DNA of 64,000 nt from JABFRG01 sp046351415 (GCA_046351415.1 JAXLYO010000008.1:248001-312000); one strand, 5' to 3'; shown: positions 1 to 13,366, counted from the first letter of the stretch. Numbers and translations are program-made. Notes: generated by a model from the letters alone, not told the origin.

Positions 1-1
1 C

Positions 2-2610
<2,609 letters not shown>

Positions 2611-2611
<1 letters not shown>

Positions 2612-4059
2612 TGAGCAGTCACAACCTTCCCATCAAAGAGCTCGGCGAAACGCCCCTCGTCGCAGAAGGCACGACCTTCAAGTCGATCACGGAAACCGTC
2701 AGTCGCGTGACCGAAACGAAGGCCCCGAAGGGCTGGTGGATCGGCTTCCTCATCGCGGTGAACTTCACCGGTATCCTCGGCCTCGCCATCGGCTACCTCT
2801 TCTGGACCGGCGTCGGTGTCTGGGGCAACAACGCCCCCGTCTACTGGGCCTGGGACATCACGAACTTCGTTTGGTGGATCGGTATCGGTCACGCCGGTAC
2901 GCTCATCAGCGCCGTTCTCTTCCTGTTCCGACAGAAGTGGCGTACGGCCATCAACCGGTTCGCCGAAGCGATGACGATCTTCGCCGTCATCTGCGCGCTC
3001 ATCTTCCCCGGTATTCACGTCGGTCGCGTTTGGTATGCATACTACATGCTTCCGATCCCGAACGAGATGAGCATGTGGCCGAACTTCAAGAGCCCGCTCA
3101 TCTGGGACGTCTTCGCGGTCAGCACGTACGCGACGGTCTCCATCTTGTTCTGGTTCGTCGGTCTCATTCCCGACCTCGCGACGCTCCGCGACCGCGCGCG
3201 CACCAAGCTCCGCAAGACGGTCTACGGTGCACTCGCCCTCGGTTGGCGCGGCGCAAACCGCCACTGGCAGAACTACGAGCGCGCCTACCTGCTTCTCGCA
3301 GCGTTCTCGACGCCCCTCGTTCTCTCCGTGCACTCGGTCGTTAGCTTCGACTTCGCGACCTCGCTCATGCCCGGCTGGCACACGACGATCTTCCCGCCCT
3401 ACTTCGTCGCGGGCGCCGTCTTCTCCGGCTTCGCCATGGTTATGACCCTCATGCTCATCACCCGCGCGGTGTACGGCATGAAGAGCATCGTGCTCATGAA
3501 GCACCTCGAGCTGATGAACAAGATCATCCTCGTGACCGGTATGCTCGTTGGCTACGCGTACGCGATGGAGTTCTTCATCGCGTACTACTCGGGCAACGAC
3601 TACGAGCGCCACGTGTTCCTCTACAACCGTGCGTCTGGTCCGTTCGCCTGGGCCTACTGGATCATGGTCTCCTGCAACGTCATCTCGCCGCAGGTGTTCT
3701 GGTTCAAGAAGCTCCGCACGAGCATCCCGGTCATGTTCATCGTTTCGATCCTCGTCAACATCGGCATGTGGTTCGAGCGATTCGTCATCATCGCGACCTC
3801 GCTGTTCCGCGACTTCCTCCCGTCGTCGTGGGGCTACTACCGTCCGACCTTGGTCGACATCTTCATCTACCTCGGCACGCTCGGACTCTTCTTCACCCTC
3901 TTCCTCCTCTTCATCCGTTGGGTCCCGATGATTGCCGTCGCGGAAGTCAAGGCGACCCTCCCGGAGGCCGACCCGCACCACGACGCGGATCACCACGAAG
4001 AGCACGCCTCGAACCATGAGGACGGCGCGGTCGAAACCGCTGCTGCGCACGCGGAGTAA
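2611..4059 (+). CDS. actC: ActC, NrfD-like integral membrane quinol-binding subunit of alternative complex III
   Basis: This is a polysulfide-reductase NrfD-family protein of about 482 residues, with roughly ten hydrophobic helices; it is the quinol-binding membrane anchor next to ActB. The motif GIGHAGTLISAVLFLFRQKW is typical of NrfD/ActC. The ATG at 2611 overlaps the actB stop; a GTG three bases upstream is also in frame, and I prefer the ATG. The C-terminal tail is rich in His and Glu (DPHHDADHHEEHASNHED), as in several other subunits here. The next gene begins three bases after the stop. Confidence 0.93.
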
Positions 4060-4062
4060 TAC

Positions 4063-4647
4063 ATGGCGACTGAAACCAAGAAACCCGCACTCTTCCTCGC
4101 TGAGTACGACTCTGCGGCGGCCGTCGTGCATGCCGCAGAGAAGGTCCGCGACGCTGGCTACAAGGACTGGGACACCCACACGCCGTTTCCGATTCACGGA
4201 ATGGACGCGGCCATGGGGCTCCCGGACTCGAAGCTTGGCTGGATCGTGCTCCCCATCGGTCTCACCGGAACGACCGCCGCCTTCCTCATGATGTGGTGGA
4301 TGAACGGCGTCGACTACCCGATCATCATCGGAGGCAAGCCGCCGTTCTCGCTGCCATCGATGGTCCCGATCATGTTCGAGCTCACGGTTCTCTTCTCGTG
4401 CTTCGCGACCGTGTTCGGCATGTTCCACCTGAACAAGATCCCCAGGCACCATCACCCCATCTTCAACTCGGACCGCTTCGCGGCTTGCACGGACGACAAG
4501 TTCTTCCTCTCGATCGAGACGACGGACCCGAAGTTCCACGAAGAGCGCACGAAGAAGCTTCTCGAGGGAACGCACCCGACGAACATCGAGCTCGTCATGG
4601 ACGATGTCGAAGTCGCGGGCCTCGCCGAAGAAGGAGAAGCATCATGA
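4063..4647 (+). CDS. actD: ActD, DUF3341 membrane subunit of alternative complex III
   Basis: This 194-residue protein has a soluble N-terminal part starting KPALFLAEYDS and two central transmembrane helices (about 63-85 and 105-125), typical of the DUF3341/ActD subunit. The sequence YKDWDTHTPFPIHGMDAAMGL is a recognisable family block. Its job is structural within the complex; no cofactor motif is visible. It lies between actC and actE, three bases after actC and overlapping actE by four bases (ATGA), so expression within the operon is tightly coupled. Confidence 0.92.
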   Translation: MATETKKPALFLAEYDSAAAVVHAAEKVRDAGYKDWDTHTPFPIHGMDAAMGLPDSKLGWIVLPIGLTGTTAAFLMMWWMNGVDYPIIIGGKPPFSLPSMVPIMFELTVLFSCFATVFGMFHLNKIPRHHHPIFNSDRFAACTDDKFFLSIETTDPKFHEERTKKLLEGTHPTNIELVMDDVEVAGLAEEGEAS

Positions 4648-5720
4648 AGGGCTCGCTGCTCCAATTCCGCACGCTCGTCGTCGTATCGGTTCTCGCTGCT
4701 TCCCCGGCTCTCATGAGCTGCCGCGGGCAGACCTCGCGCGAATCCCCCGTGTTCGGTATCCGCAACATGTACGACCAACCGCGCTACGACATCCAGTCGG
4801 AGAGCGAGTTCTTCGACGATCACCGCACCATGCGCCCCCTTCCGGAAGGCGTCATCTCGCACGAGCGCGACGTCGACTCTCGCATCTCTGAAGGCCGGCT
4901 CACCGATGGAACGGGCTACGTGCTCACGATTCCGACCGAGGTCGTCGACCGCGGCGGTGGCATGACCTCGCTCTTGAAGCGCGGCCAAGAGCGCTACGGC
5001 ATCTATTGCGCTCCTTGCCACGATGCGACCGGCAACGGCAACGGTGTGGTCAAGCAGCGCGCAGTCGCCGCCGGCGCCGCAGCGTTCGTCCCTCCGAACT
5101 TCCACGACGACAAGTACCGTCACATGCCCGACGGACAGCTCTTCGCGACGATCTCGAACGGAAAGGGCAACATGCCGCCCTACGCCCACTCGATTCCCGT
5201 GCAAGACCGCTGGACGATCGTGGCCTACGTTCGCGCGCTCCAGCTCGCGAATCCCACGCTCCCCGGTGTGACCAAGCCCGAACCCGCCAAGGAGGCGCCC
5301 GTCAAGGCGCACCACGTCGAGGTGAAGGCCGATCACATCGTCATCGATCAGAAGGTTCAGTTCGACGACGGCAAGGCCACCATCCTCGCCACCTCGAATG
5401 CGCTCCTCGACGAGATCGCGGAAGTCCTCAAGGCGAATCCGCAAATCAAGAAGATCGAAGTGCAGGGCTACACCGATTCGAACGGCGACTCCGCCAAGAA
5501 TCACAAGTTGTCTCTCGAACGCGCCAAGTCCGTCGTCGACAGCTTGGTCTCCCGCGGCGCCTCGAAGGACGCGCTCGTGGCGAAGGGCTACGGCGAAGAG
5601 AAGCCCATCGGCGACAACAAGACGGCGGAAGGCCGTGAGCAAAACCGTCGCGTCGAGTTCTTGATCACCGACCCAGGCAAGGGCGCTCCTGGCGCTCCCG
5701 TCGCGCCGCCGGGCCACTAA
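4644..5720 (+). CDS. actE: ActE-type mono-haem cytochrome c lipoprotein fused to an OmpA-like peptidoglycan-binding domain
   Basis: The start is the ATG at 4644, overlapping actD. A signal peptide ends in a lipobox (ALMSC, Cys26), so this is a periplasmic lipoprotein. A cytochrome c domain follows, with CAPCH at residues 122-126 and a likely distal Met in GNMPPYAH; this matches ActE, the haem subunit of ACIII. After a Pro/Lys linker, residues about 238-345 form an OmpA C-terminal domain (VQFDDGKATIL, YTDSNGD, LSLERAKSVVDSL, NRRVEFLI), the fold that binds peptidoglycan. Ordinary ActE proteins are single-domain cytochromes, so this fusion is unusual. It could tie the respiratory complex to the cell wall. 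Both domains are clear; the anchoring role is inference. Confidence 0.92.
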   Translation: MKGSLLQFRTLVVVSVLAASPALMSCRGQTSRESPVFGIRNMYDQPRYDIQSESEFFDDHRTMRPLPEGVISHERDVDSRISEGRLTDGTGYVLTIPTEVVDRGGGMTSLLKRGQERYGIYCAPCHDATGNGNGVVKQRAVAAGAAAFVPPNFHDDKYRHMPDGQLFATISNGKGNMPPYAHSIPVQDRWTIVAYVRALQLANPTLPGVTKPEPAKEAPVKAHHVEVKADHIVIDQKVQFDDGKATILATSNALLDEIAEVLKANPQIKKIEVQGYTDSNGDSAKNHKLSLERAKSVVDSLVSRGASKDALVAKGYGEEKPIGDNKTAEGREQNRRVEFLITDPGKGAPGAPVAPPGH

Positions 5721-5764
5721 CGATTCAACCCGACGCGAAAGCCGACGGAGCAGACTGAGGAAAC

Positions 5765-7258
5765 ATGGCCAAAGAAGCCCCCCTAGACCTAGATGAGAAG
5801 AACTTCATGATCCGCGAAGGCGGACCATGGAGCTCTGCCTGGAAGATCGCTGCCGGTATCGGCGGTGTCGGAGCCGTGCTCGCGGGAGTCGGTGCGACGA
5901 TGGACGGAAAGCGGTTCGCGTTCGCCTACCTCTTCGCGTACTTCGCGTTCCTCACCATCGCTCTCGGCGCCGCGTTCTTCGTCATCGTGCAGCGCCTCAC
6001 GAGCGCCGGTTGGAGCGTCACGGTTCGTCGCACTGCGGAGTTCATCGCATCGGCGCTGCCGGTGTTCGCAGTCCTCGCGATTCCGATCTTCCTGAACTTC
6101 GGCAAGCTCTACCCGATGATGTCGAGGCAGGGCCAGGGCGCGCACGCTTCGATTCTCGAATCGAACGCCTACGCCGCGGACCTCCATCCGGGCATCGGAC
6201 ACACTGCCTCCGCAGCTGCAGCGGCTCCCCCTGGCCATGCGGCCCCGGCTGCCGATAGCCATGGTGCGGCCCCCGCGCATGCGGCCCCCGCGGACGCGCA
6301 CGGCGCGCCCGCTGCTCACGCGGCTCCGGCCGACCACGCGGCTGCCGGCGAGCACGGTGGTGGACACGCTGCGGGTGGTCACGGTGAGCACGACCCCGGT
6401 CACCTCATTCACGAGGAGACCCTCGAGAAGAAGAGCGCTTGGTTCTCCAAGAACTTCTTCTACGGCCGCGGCATCGCGTACGTCCTCTTCTGGGCTTTCC
6501 TCGGTCTCCGCCTCTTCAACATGTCGGTGAAGCAGGACAAGAGCAAAGACGTGAAGCTCACGCTCAAGGCTCAGGGCTCGGCTCCGCTCCTCACGGTCGG
6601 CTTCGCACTCAGCCTCACGTTCGCCGCATTCGACTGGATCATGGCGCTCGAGCCTTCCTGGTTCTCGACCATCTTCGGCGTCTACACGTTCGCGACCACG
6701 CAGGTGTCGAGCCTCTCCACCATCGTTCTCATCACGATGTCCCTGCAGAAGGCCGGCCTCACCAAGTCGACGATCACGACCGAGCACTTCCACGACCTCG
6801 GCAAGCTGCTCTTCGGCTTCACGGCCTTCTGGGGATACATCGCTTTCTCCCAGTTCATGCTCATCTGGTACGCGGCGCTTCCCGAAGAGACGACGTTCTA
6901 CCACACGCGTTGGGACGGCGAGCACGCCCCCTGGGCGATGATCAGCCTCCTCATGGTGGTCGGTCACTTCATCTTCCCGTTCTTCCTCCTCATGTCCCGT
7001 CACTCGAAGCGCACGCATCCCGAGCGCCTCAAGTTCGGCGCCATGTGGACGCTCTGCATGCACGTCATCGAGTGGTACTGGCTCGTGATGCCGAACCTCT
7101 ACCCGACCGAGTACTCGTTCCACTGGATGGACGTGGCCTGCGTCCTCGCCGTGGGCGGCATCTTCTTCGCGGTCGTGTTCTGGCGCATGACCAAGCACGC
7201 GCTCATCCCCGTGGGTGACCCGCGACTCCTCCGCTCGATCCACTTCCAAAACGCTTAG
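5765..7258 (+). CDS. actF: ActF, second NrfD-like membrane quinone-binding subunit of alternative complex III
   Basis: This polytopic membrane protein (497 residues) of the ActF type pairs with ActC in ACIII. It has an N-terminal helix region (about 20-120), then an insertion of roughly 80 residues (about 140-220) made almost entirely of Ala, Pro, His and Gly, then about six more helices. The core block DKSKDVKLTLKAQGSAP is typical of the family. The low-complexity His/Ala insertion probably lies in a loop and is not expected in a minimal ActF. A leader of 44 bases separates it from actE, with GGAGCAGACTGAGGAAAC just before the ATG as a ribosome-binding site. Confidence 0.92.
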   Translation: MAKEAPLDLDEKNFMIREGGPWSSAWKIAAGIGGVGAVLAGVGATMDGKRFAFAYLFAYFAFLTIALGAAFFVIVQRLTSAGWSVTVRRTAEFIASALPVFAVLAIPIFLNFGKLYPMMSRQGQGAHASILESNAYAADLHPGIGHTASAAAAAPPGHAAPAADSHGAAPAHAAPADAHGAPAAHAAPADHAAAGEHGGGHAAGGHGEHDPGHLIHEETLEKKSAWFSKNFFYGRGIAYVLFWAFLGLRLFNMSVKQDKSKDVKLTLKAQGSAPLLTVGFALSLTFAAFDWIMALEPSWFSTIFGVYTFATTQVSSLSTIVLITMSLQKAGLTKSTITTEHFHDLGKLLFGFTAFWGYIAFSQFMLIWYAALPEETTFYHTRWDGEHAPWAMISLLMVVGHFIFPFFLLMSRHSKRTHPERLKFGAMWTLCMHVIEWYWLVMPNLYPTEYSFHWMDVACVLAVGGIFFAVVFWRMTKHALIPVGDPRLLRSIHFQNA

Positions 7259-7263
7259 CCCTT

Positions 7264-7338
7264 GGGGGCGTTGCCCCCTCTCTATCGAGCCGAGCTCGAC
7301 AGAGTCTCTCCCCCAGTTTTGGGTCCCAAGCCCAAAAC
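7264..7338. repeat. Two perfect intergenic hairpins between actF and the next gene
   Basis: The 105-base gap after actF holds two perfect inverted repeats. The first is GGGGGC-GTT-GCCCCC (7264-7278). The second is GTTTTGGG-TCCCAAG-CCCAAAAC (7316-7338), about 25 bases before the next start. Neither has a long T tract, so they look more like mRNA processing or stability structures, or a small extragenic repeat, than a strong terminator. Confidence 0.55.
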
Positions 7339-7363
7339 CTTGATAAGAACGCGAAAGTCTCCG

Positions 7364-7882
7364 ATGGCAACCGATAGTTCACAAACCAAGAATGGCGCGA
7401 TTGCGGCAACGGCACTTGTCATCGTCGTCGCGCTGATCGGTCTCAAGTTCGGTCTCGACTCGTACTTCATCACGATGACCGAGGCCGCCGCGCACGAGAA
7501 GCTCGCTTCTCCCGAGCAGCTCGTCACCCACCGCGAGACCGAGCGCAAGGCTCTCTCGGGTGGCGCAACGAACATCGAAGCGGCCATGGCCGAGCTTGGC
7601 CGCAAAGGTCGCGACGGTAGTGGCTTTGCCGGTCCGGACATCAGCCCGCGTCAATCGACCGACATGGGACCGATGACGGGTTGGAGCCGCATGCCGAAGC
7701 CCCTTCCGGAAGCGCATGCCGCTCCGGTTCCGCCCCCGGCGCCCCCGGTCGAAGCCGGAGACGCTGGCGCTGCCTTGACGGGCGACGCGGGTGCCCCCAC
7801 GACCACCGATGGCGGTGCACACGCCCCCGCCCCCACGACCGCCGCGCCGGCGCACACGGCTGCTCCCCACGGAGGTCACTGA
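7364..7882 (+). CDS. Small single-helix membrane protein of the act-cox cluster
   Basis: I place the start at ATG 7364 (MATDSSQTKNG); an upstream in-frame extension would run through the hairpins. The 172-residue protein has one N-terminal transmembrane helix (about 11-30, AATALVIVVALIGLKFGLDSYF), a conserved-looking segment with EKLASPEQL and HRETERKAL, and a C-terminal half rich in Ala, Pro, Asp and His ending PHGGH. I cannot name the family. By position (between actF and SCO) it could be an accessory ACIII subunit equivalent to small subunits found in other ACIII clusters. Confidence 0.8.
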   Translation: MATDSSQTKNGAIAATALVIVVALIGLKFGLDSYFITMTEAAAHEKLASPEQLVTHRETERKALSGGATNIEAAMAELGRKGRDGSGFAGPDISPRQSTDMGPMTGWSRMPKPLPEAHAAPVPPPAPPVEAGDAGAALTGDAGAPTTTDGGAHAPAPTTAAPAHTAAPHGGH

Positions 7883-7891
7883 GTCTTCGCC

Positions 7892-8767
7892 ATGAAGTCC
7901 GCTTTCGCATTCCTCGTCTGCGTCTTCGGTCTGCTCGTCTCGAGCATGGCCGTGGCGCAGCCTGCGGTGATGCCGAAAGAACTCGAGCACGTGGGAGTCG
8001 CCGAGCATCTCGACTCGGACCTTCCGCTCGATACGCACTTCAAGGACGAAGAGGGCCGCGCGGTCACGTTCGGTGACTTCGCGAACGGCAAGAAGCCTCA
8101 CATGCTCGTGTTCGCGTACCACTCGTGCCCCGTGCTCTGCAGCATGGTGCTCAAGGCGGCGACCAAGGGCCTGAAGGGCATTCCGTGGACGATCGGCAAA
8201 GAGTTCGACGTCATCGTCGTCAGCATCGACCCGAACGACACGCCCGAGGCGACGAACCGCCGAAGGCAGATGATGCTCGCCGACTACGGCAAGCCCGAGG
8301 CCACGAGCGGCCTGCACTTCCTCACGGGCGACCGCGCCAACATCGATCGCCTCGCGGCGGCGGCAGGCGTTTCGTTCGAGTACGACGCCGAGCAGAAGCA
8401 GTACGGTCACCCCGCGGTGGTCATGCTGCTGAAGCCCCACGGTCAGCTTGCCCGCTATCTCTACGGGCTGGAATTCCCGCCCAACGACTTTCGCGTGGGC
8501 CTTCTCGAGGCATCCGAGGGTCGAAGCATCTCGACCATCGAGCAACTCATTCTCTACTGTTACCACTATGACCCCAAAGGGGGTCGCTATGTCCTCGTGG
8601 CCTGGCGCGTCATGCGCATCGGCGGGGGCGCGTGCGGAGCCGTTCTTCTCTCCGTTCTCGCCTACCTCTGGTCTCGGGAGCGCCGTCGCTCTCGCGAAGG
8701 CGGCGACAAGAACGACAAGAATCCAAGGTCAGCTGCTCTCCAGCCTGCATCTTCTGAAACGGTGTAA
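7892..8767 (+). CDS. SCO1/SenC-family copper chaperone for the oxidase Cu-A site
   Basis: SCO proteins have a thioredoxin-like fold and deliver copper to, or reduce, the Cu-A site of cytochrome oxidase subunit II. This 291-residue protein has a signal peptide (to about residue 22), the copper-binding CPVLC motif (about 78-82) and a later conserved His in YGHPAVV. A C-terminal helix (GGGACGAVLLSVLAYLW) should anchor it in the membrane. The C-terminal tail is Arg/Lys-rich. It lies just before coxB, six bases apart, consistent with assembling that subunit. Confidence 0.92.
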   Translation: MKSAFAFLVCVFGLLVSSMAVAQPAVMPKELEHVGVAEHLDSDLPLDTHFKDEEGRAVTFGDFANGKKPHMLVFAYHSCPVLCSMVLKAATKGLKGIPWTIGKEFDVIVVSIDPNDTPEATNRRRQMMLADYGKPEATSGLHFLTGDRANIDRLAAAAGVSFEYDAEQKQYGHPAVVMLLKPHGQLARYLYGLEFPPNDFRVGLLEASEGRSISTIEQLILYCYHYDPKGGRYVLVAWRVMRIGGGACGAVLLSVLAYLWSRERRRSREGGDKNDKNPRSAALQPASSETV

Positions 8768-8772
8768 ATTAC

Positions 8773-9756
8773 ATGCTTCTTGAACCCCTGATCGACGCAA
8801 AAGAACCAGTTTCCGACACGATGCAGCTGCCTGCAGCGATGTCCACTGGCGCGGCTGGCTACGACTCGCTCTACTACTTCGTCTACTGGTTCAGCGTGGT
8901 GTTCTTGGTCGGGGTGACCGGCGCCATGCTCTACTTCGTGGTGAAGTACAGAAGGAAGAAGGGCGTCAGCGCTGCTCCCACGGTCGACAGCACCGCCCTC
9001 GAGCTCGGCTGGACCATCGCGCCGCTGTTCTTCATCGTCGCTCTCTTCCACATGTCCTTCAGCGGCTATATCGCCAACGCGACCGCTGCGGAGGGCGCCA
9101 TGGAAGTCCGCGTTCGCGGCTCTCGCTGGAGCTGGTCCTTCCAGTATCCCAACGGCGAATCAGAATCGTCGACGCTGTACGTGCCGGTGAACAAGCCCGT
9201 TCGCCTCGTCATGTCGTCGTCGGACGTCATCCACAGCTTCTACGTTCCGGCGTTCCGCCTGAAGCGTGACACGGTCCCCGGCATGTACTCGCAAATTGCC
9301 TTCACGCCGAATCGCGTGGGCGAAGCTCAAGTCTACTGCGCAGAGTACTGCGGCGCAGGCGAGAAGCCCGGCTCGGGCGGTCACTACTCGATGTACGCGC
9401 TCATCAAGGTCGTCAGCCAAGAAGAGTTCGACAAACACATGCAGGAAATCTCGGGCCCCGGCACCCGCACTCCCGAAGAGTGGGGCAAGGAGCTCGTCGC
9501 GAAGTCTGGTTGCCTCACGTGCCACAGCCTCGATGGCTCGGCCGGTACGGGCCCCAGCTACAAAGGTCTCTACGGTCGTAAGGAACCGCTCAGCGACGGA
9601 AGCTCCGTCGACGTGGACGAGAACTACGTTCGTGAATCGATTCTTCGTCCTTCCGCGAAGATCGTAAAGGGTTACGAAAATGGCAACATGCCTCCGTTCG
9701 TCTTCACGGACGCGAAGCTCGACGCCATCATCTCTTATCTCAAGACGGTGAAGTGA
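8773..9756 (+). CDS. coxB: Cytochrome c oxidase subunit II with fused cytochrome c domain (caa3 type)
   Basis: Subunit II takes electrons from cytochrome c through the binuclear Cu-A centre. The protein (327 residues) has two N-terminal transmembrane helices, a cupredoxin domain with the Cu-A ligands in CAEYCGAGE followed by GGHYSM, and a C-terminal mono-haem domain with CLTCH (about 252-256) and a Met in NGNMPPF. The fused cytochrome marks this as a caa3-type oxidase. No signal peptide is evident before the first helix. The stop is two bases before the coxA ATG. Confidence 0.96.
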   Translation: MLLEPLIDAKEPVSDTMQLPAAMSTGAAGYDSLYYFVYWFSVVFLVGVTGAMLYFVVKYRRKKGVSAAPTVDSTALELGWTIAPLFFIVALFHMSFSGYIANATAAEGAMEVRVRGSRWSWSFQYPNGESESSTLYVPVNKPVRLVMSSSDVIHSFYVPAFRLKRDTVPGMYSQIAFTPNRVGEAQVYCAEYCGAGEKPGSGGHYSMYALIKVVSQEEFDKHMQEISGPGTRTPEEWGKELVAKSGCLTCHSLDGSAGTGPSYKGLYGRKEPLSDGSSVDVDENYVRESILRPSAKIVKGYENGNMPPFVFTDAKLDAIISYLKTVK

Positions 9757-9758
9757 AC

Positions 9759-11420
<1,662 letters not shown>

Positions 11421-11477
11421 TCGGGCCCAGCCCGGTTGCCTTCGACCTATTCGACAGAAGAGAAGAAAGAATCAAAC

Positions 11478-12218
11478 ATGAGCGACGCGGCAGCGATCGA
11501 CGGACACGAGAAGAGTGGCGACGGCCATGGACATGACGGCAGTCATGATGGCCATGGCATGCATGAAGGTCGCCCCTACCTCGCGCACCACTTCGACACC
11601 CCGGCACAGCAGTTCGACGCAGCGAAGATCGGCATGTGGGCCTTTCTGGTCCAGGAGCTCCTCTTCTTCAGCGGCATCTTCGTCGCCTACGGAATCTTCC
11701 GTGGCTGGTACCCGGAGATGTTCTCCCAGGCCTCGCACCAACTCAATCGTCCGATGGGCGCGGCCAACACGATCGTTCTCCTCTTCTCCAGCTTGACCGC
11801 GGCACTCGCCGTCCGGTCTGCCCAGCTCGGCAAGAAGAAGCAGACGTCGGCCCTCATCCTCATCACGATTGCCTGCGCCTGCTTCTTCCTCGTGGTGAAG
11901 TACTTCGAGTACCACCACAAGTTCGAGGCGGGCCTGCTTCCGGGCAAGTACTTCCACCCGGACACGCATCACATGGTCGCTGGCACCACGCTGCCGGCGA
12001 ACGCGCACATCTTCTACTCGATCTACTTCATGGCAACGGGCATCCACGGTGTCCACGTTGCCGTTGGTATCGGTGTTCTCCTCTGGATCTGGCGTCGCAA
12101 CGAGCGCGGCGACTTCACCGCGAAGTACTACGCGGGCGTCGACATCACGGCGCTCTACTGGCACCTCGTCGACTTGGTCTGGATTTACCTCTTCCCGCTC
12201 CTCTACTTGATTGACTGA
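11478..12218 (+). CDS. coxC: Cytochrome c oxidase subunit III
   Basis: Subunit III stabilises the oxidase and its oxygen route. The start at ATG 11478 follows a purine-rich AGAAGAAAGAA. The protein (246 residues) opens with a His/Gly/Asp-rich tail of about 35 residues (GHGHDGSHDGHGMHEG), then has about five hydrophobic helices, including the family sequences KIGMWAFLVQELLFFSGIF and GIHGVHVAVGI, and ends YWHLVDLVWIYLFPLLYL. An upstream in-frame ATG at 11436 would add 14 residues without a better ribosome-binding site. Confidence 0.95.
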   Translation: MSDAAAIDGHEKSGDGHGHDGSHDGHGMHEGRPYLAHHFDTPAQQFDAAKIGMWAFLVQELLFFSGIFVAYGIFRGWYPEMFSQASHQLNRPMGAANTIVLLFSSLTAALAVRSAQLGKKKQTSALILITIACACFFLVVKYFEYHHKFEAGLLPGKYFHPDTHHMVAGTTLPANAHIFYSIYFMATGIHGVHVAVGIGVLLWIWRRNERGDFTAKYYAGVDITALYWHLVDLVWIYLFPLLYLID

Positions 12219-12225
12219 GGCATCC

Positions 12226-12831
12226 ATGAGCGATCACGCGCACGCACATTCAGACGCACACGGCCACGCCGACGACGGTGAGGTTCACGCGCACGTCGGT
12301 TCCCTGAAGCTGTACGTCGGCATCTTTGCCGCGCTCATCTTCTTCACGTTGGTCACGGTGGGCGTCTCGTACGTTCACCTTGGCCCTCTCAACTTGGCGG
12401 TCGCGATTCTGATCGCGAGCGTGAAGGCGACGCTCGTCGTCACCTTCTTCATGCACCTCAAGTACGAGAACAAGTTCAACACCGTCATGTTCATCTGCGG
12501 TCTTCTGTTCATCGGCGTGTTCTTCGCGTACACGATGAACGACACCGACCGCCGCGGAAACGAGCTGAACGACGTTGCTGGCAACAAGGTGTGGCTCGGC
12601 GACCAAAACGAGAAGCAGGCCCCCGGAGGCTTCGAGCCGAAGATCGAGAGCTACAAGGCCGAAGGTCACGGTGGCGAAGGTCACGGCGCCGCGGGTGGTC
12701 ATGCAGCGGCGCCCCATGGCTCCGCGACGGGCCACGACTCGCACAAGGCTGACGGTGCGGGCACCGCCCCTGCGCACGGCACGGCGGTGGCTCAACCCAC
12801 TGCGAGTGCGAGCGCCTCGGCCCACCACTGA
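12226..12831 (+). CDS. coxD: caa3-type oxidase subunit IV with long His-rich tails
   Basis: This small oxidase subunit has three transmembrane helices (about 26-110), including the family block KATLVVTFFMHLKYENKFN. The start at ATG 12226 follows GAGGCATCC; a TTG at 12211 overlapping coxC is less likely. The core is about 110 residues, but the protein is 201 because of a His-rich N-terminus (DHAHAHSDAHGHADD) and a C-terminal tail of roughly 70 residues rich in Gly, His and Ala. The tails are far longer than in usual subunit IV proteins. Confidence 0.92.
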   Translation: MSDHAHAHSDAHGHADDGEVHAHVGSLKLYVGIFAALIFFTLVTVGVSYVHLGPLNLAVAILIASVKATLVVTFFMHLKYENKFNTVMFICGLLFIGVFFAYTMNDTDRRGNELNDVAGNKVWLGDQNEKQAPGGFEPKIESYKAEGHGGEGHGAAGGHAAAPHGSATGHDSHKADGAGTAPAHGTAVAQPTASASASAHH

Positions 12832-12838
12832 GCCCAGC

Positions 12839-13249
12839 ATGTCGACGAAGAGCGCCGTGGTCCTCGTGACTTCGGCGCTTTTTCTTTTGTCTGCCGTCGC
12901 GTGCGACAACGGAAAGAGCGCCGCCAAACGCTTGCCTCCGGGGGCTACGGCGACGCCCGCCAACGTGGGAGACCCGGCCGACGTGCTCTATGGCGACCGC
13001 TGCTCCGGTTGTCACGGGTCGGCGGGGAAGGGGGACGGTACGCTCGCTGGATCGCTTGCGGTCAAGCCTCGCGACTTTTCGGATGCGTCGTGGCAAACCG
13101 CGGCGACGGACGAGAAGATCCGCACCGCGATTCTGAAGGGTGGCAAGGCCATTGGGGGAAGTGAGCTGATGCCCGCGAGTCCGGACTTGGAGAAGCGGAC
13201 GGACGTGCTCGATGCGCTGGTGAAGAAGGTGCGAGGGTTCAAGAAGTAG
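12839..13249 (+). CDS. Lipoprotein mono-haem cytochrome c
   Basis: This 136-residue protein starts at ATG 12839, eight bases after coxD. A signal peptide with lipobox LSAVAC (Cys22) is followed by a class I cytochrome c domain with CSGCH at residues 55-59 and a possible distal Met in GSELMPASPDL. It is the last gene of the act-cox operon and is a good candidate for electron transfer between ACIII and the caa3 oxidase, tethered to the membrane by its lipid. Its 3' end is partly duplicated just downstream. Confidence 0.9.
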   Translation: MSTKSAVVLVTSALFLLSAVACDNGKSAAKRLPPGATATPANVGDPADVLYGDRCSGCHGSAGKGDGTLAGSLAVKPRDFSDASWQTAATDEKIRTAILKGGKAIGGSELMPASPDLEKRTDVLDALVKKVRGFKK

Positions 13250-13259
13250 CCGAGACGGC

Positions 13260-13310
13260 CTGGACTTGGAGAAGCGGGCGGATGTGCTCGATGCGCGCGG
13301 GTTCAGGAAG
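13260..13310 (+). repeat. Diverged partial duplicate of the cytochrome c gene 3' end
   Basis: GGACTTGGAGAAGCGG at 13262 repeats 13183, and the match continues with few changes through GTGCTCGATGCG and GGGTTCA. It encodes DLEKRADVLDARGFRK against DLEKRTDVLDALVKKVRGFKK in the real gene, with a short internal deletion. It has lost the stop and has no function visible. This is a local tandem duplication that is decaying. Confidence 0.7.
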
Positions 13311-13366
13311 GAGCGCGGGAGGGCGAGCGCCGAGAGCGGGAGTCCGGCCTTCGTTTCGCTCCGCAG

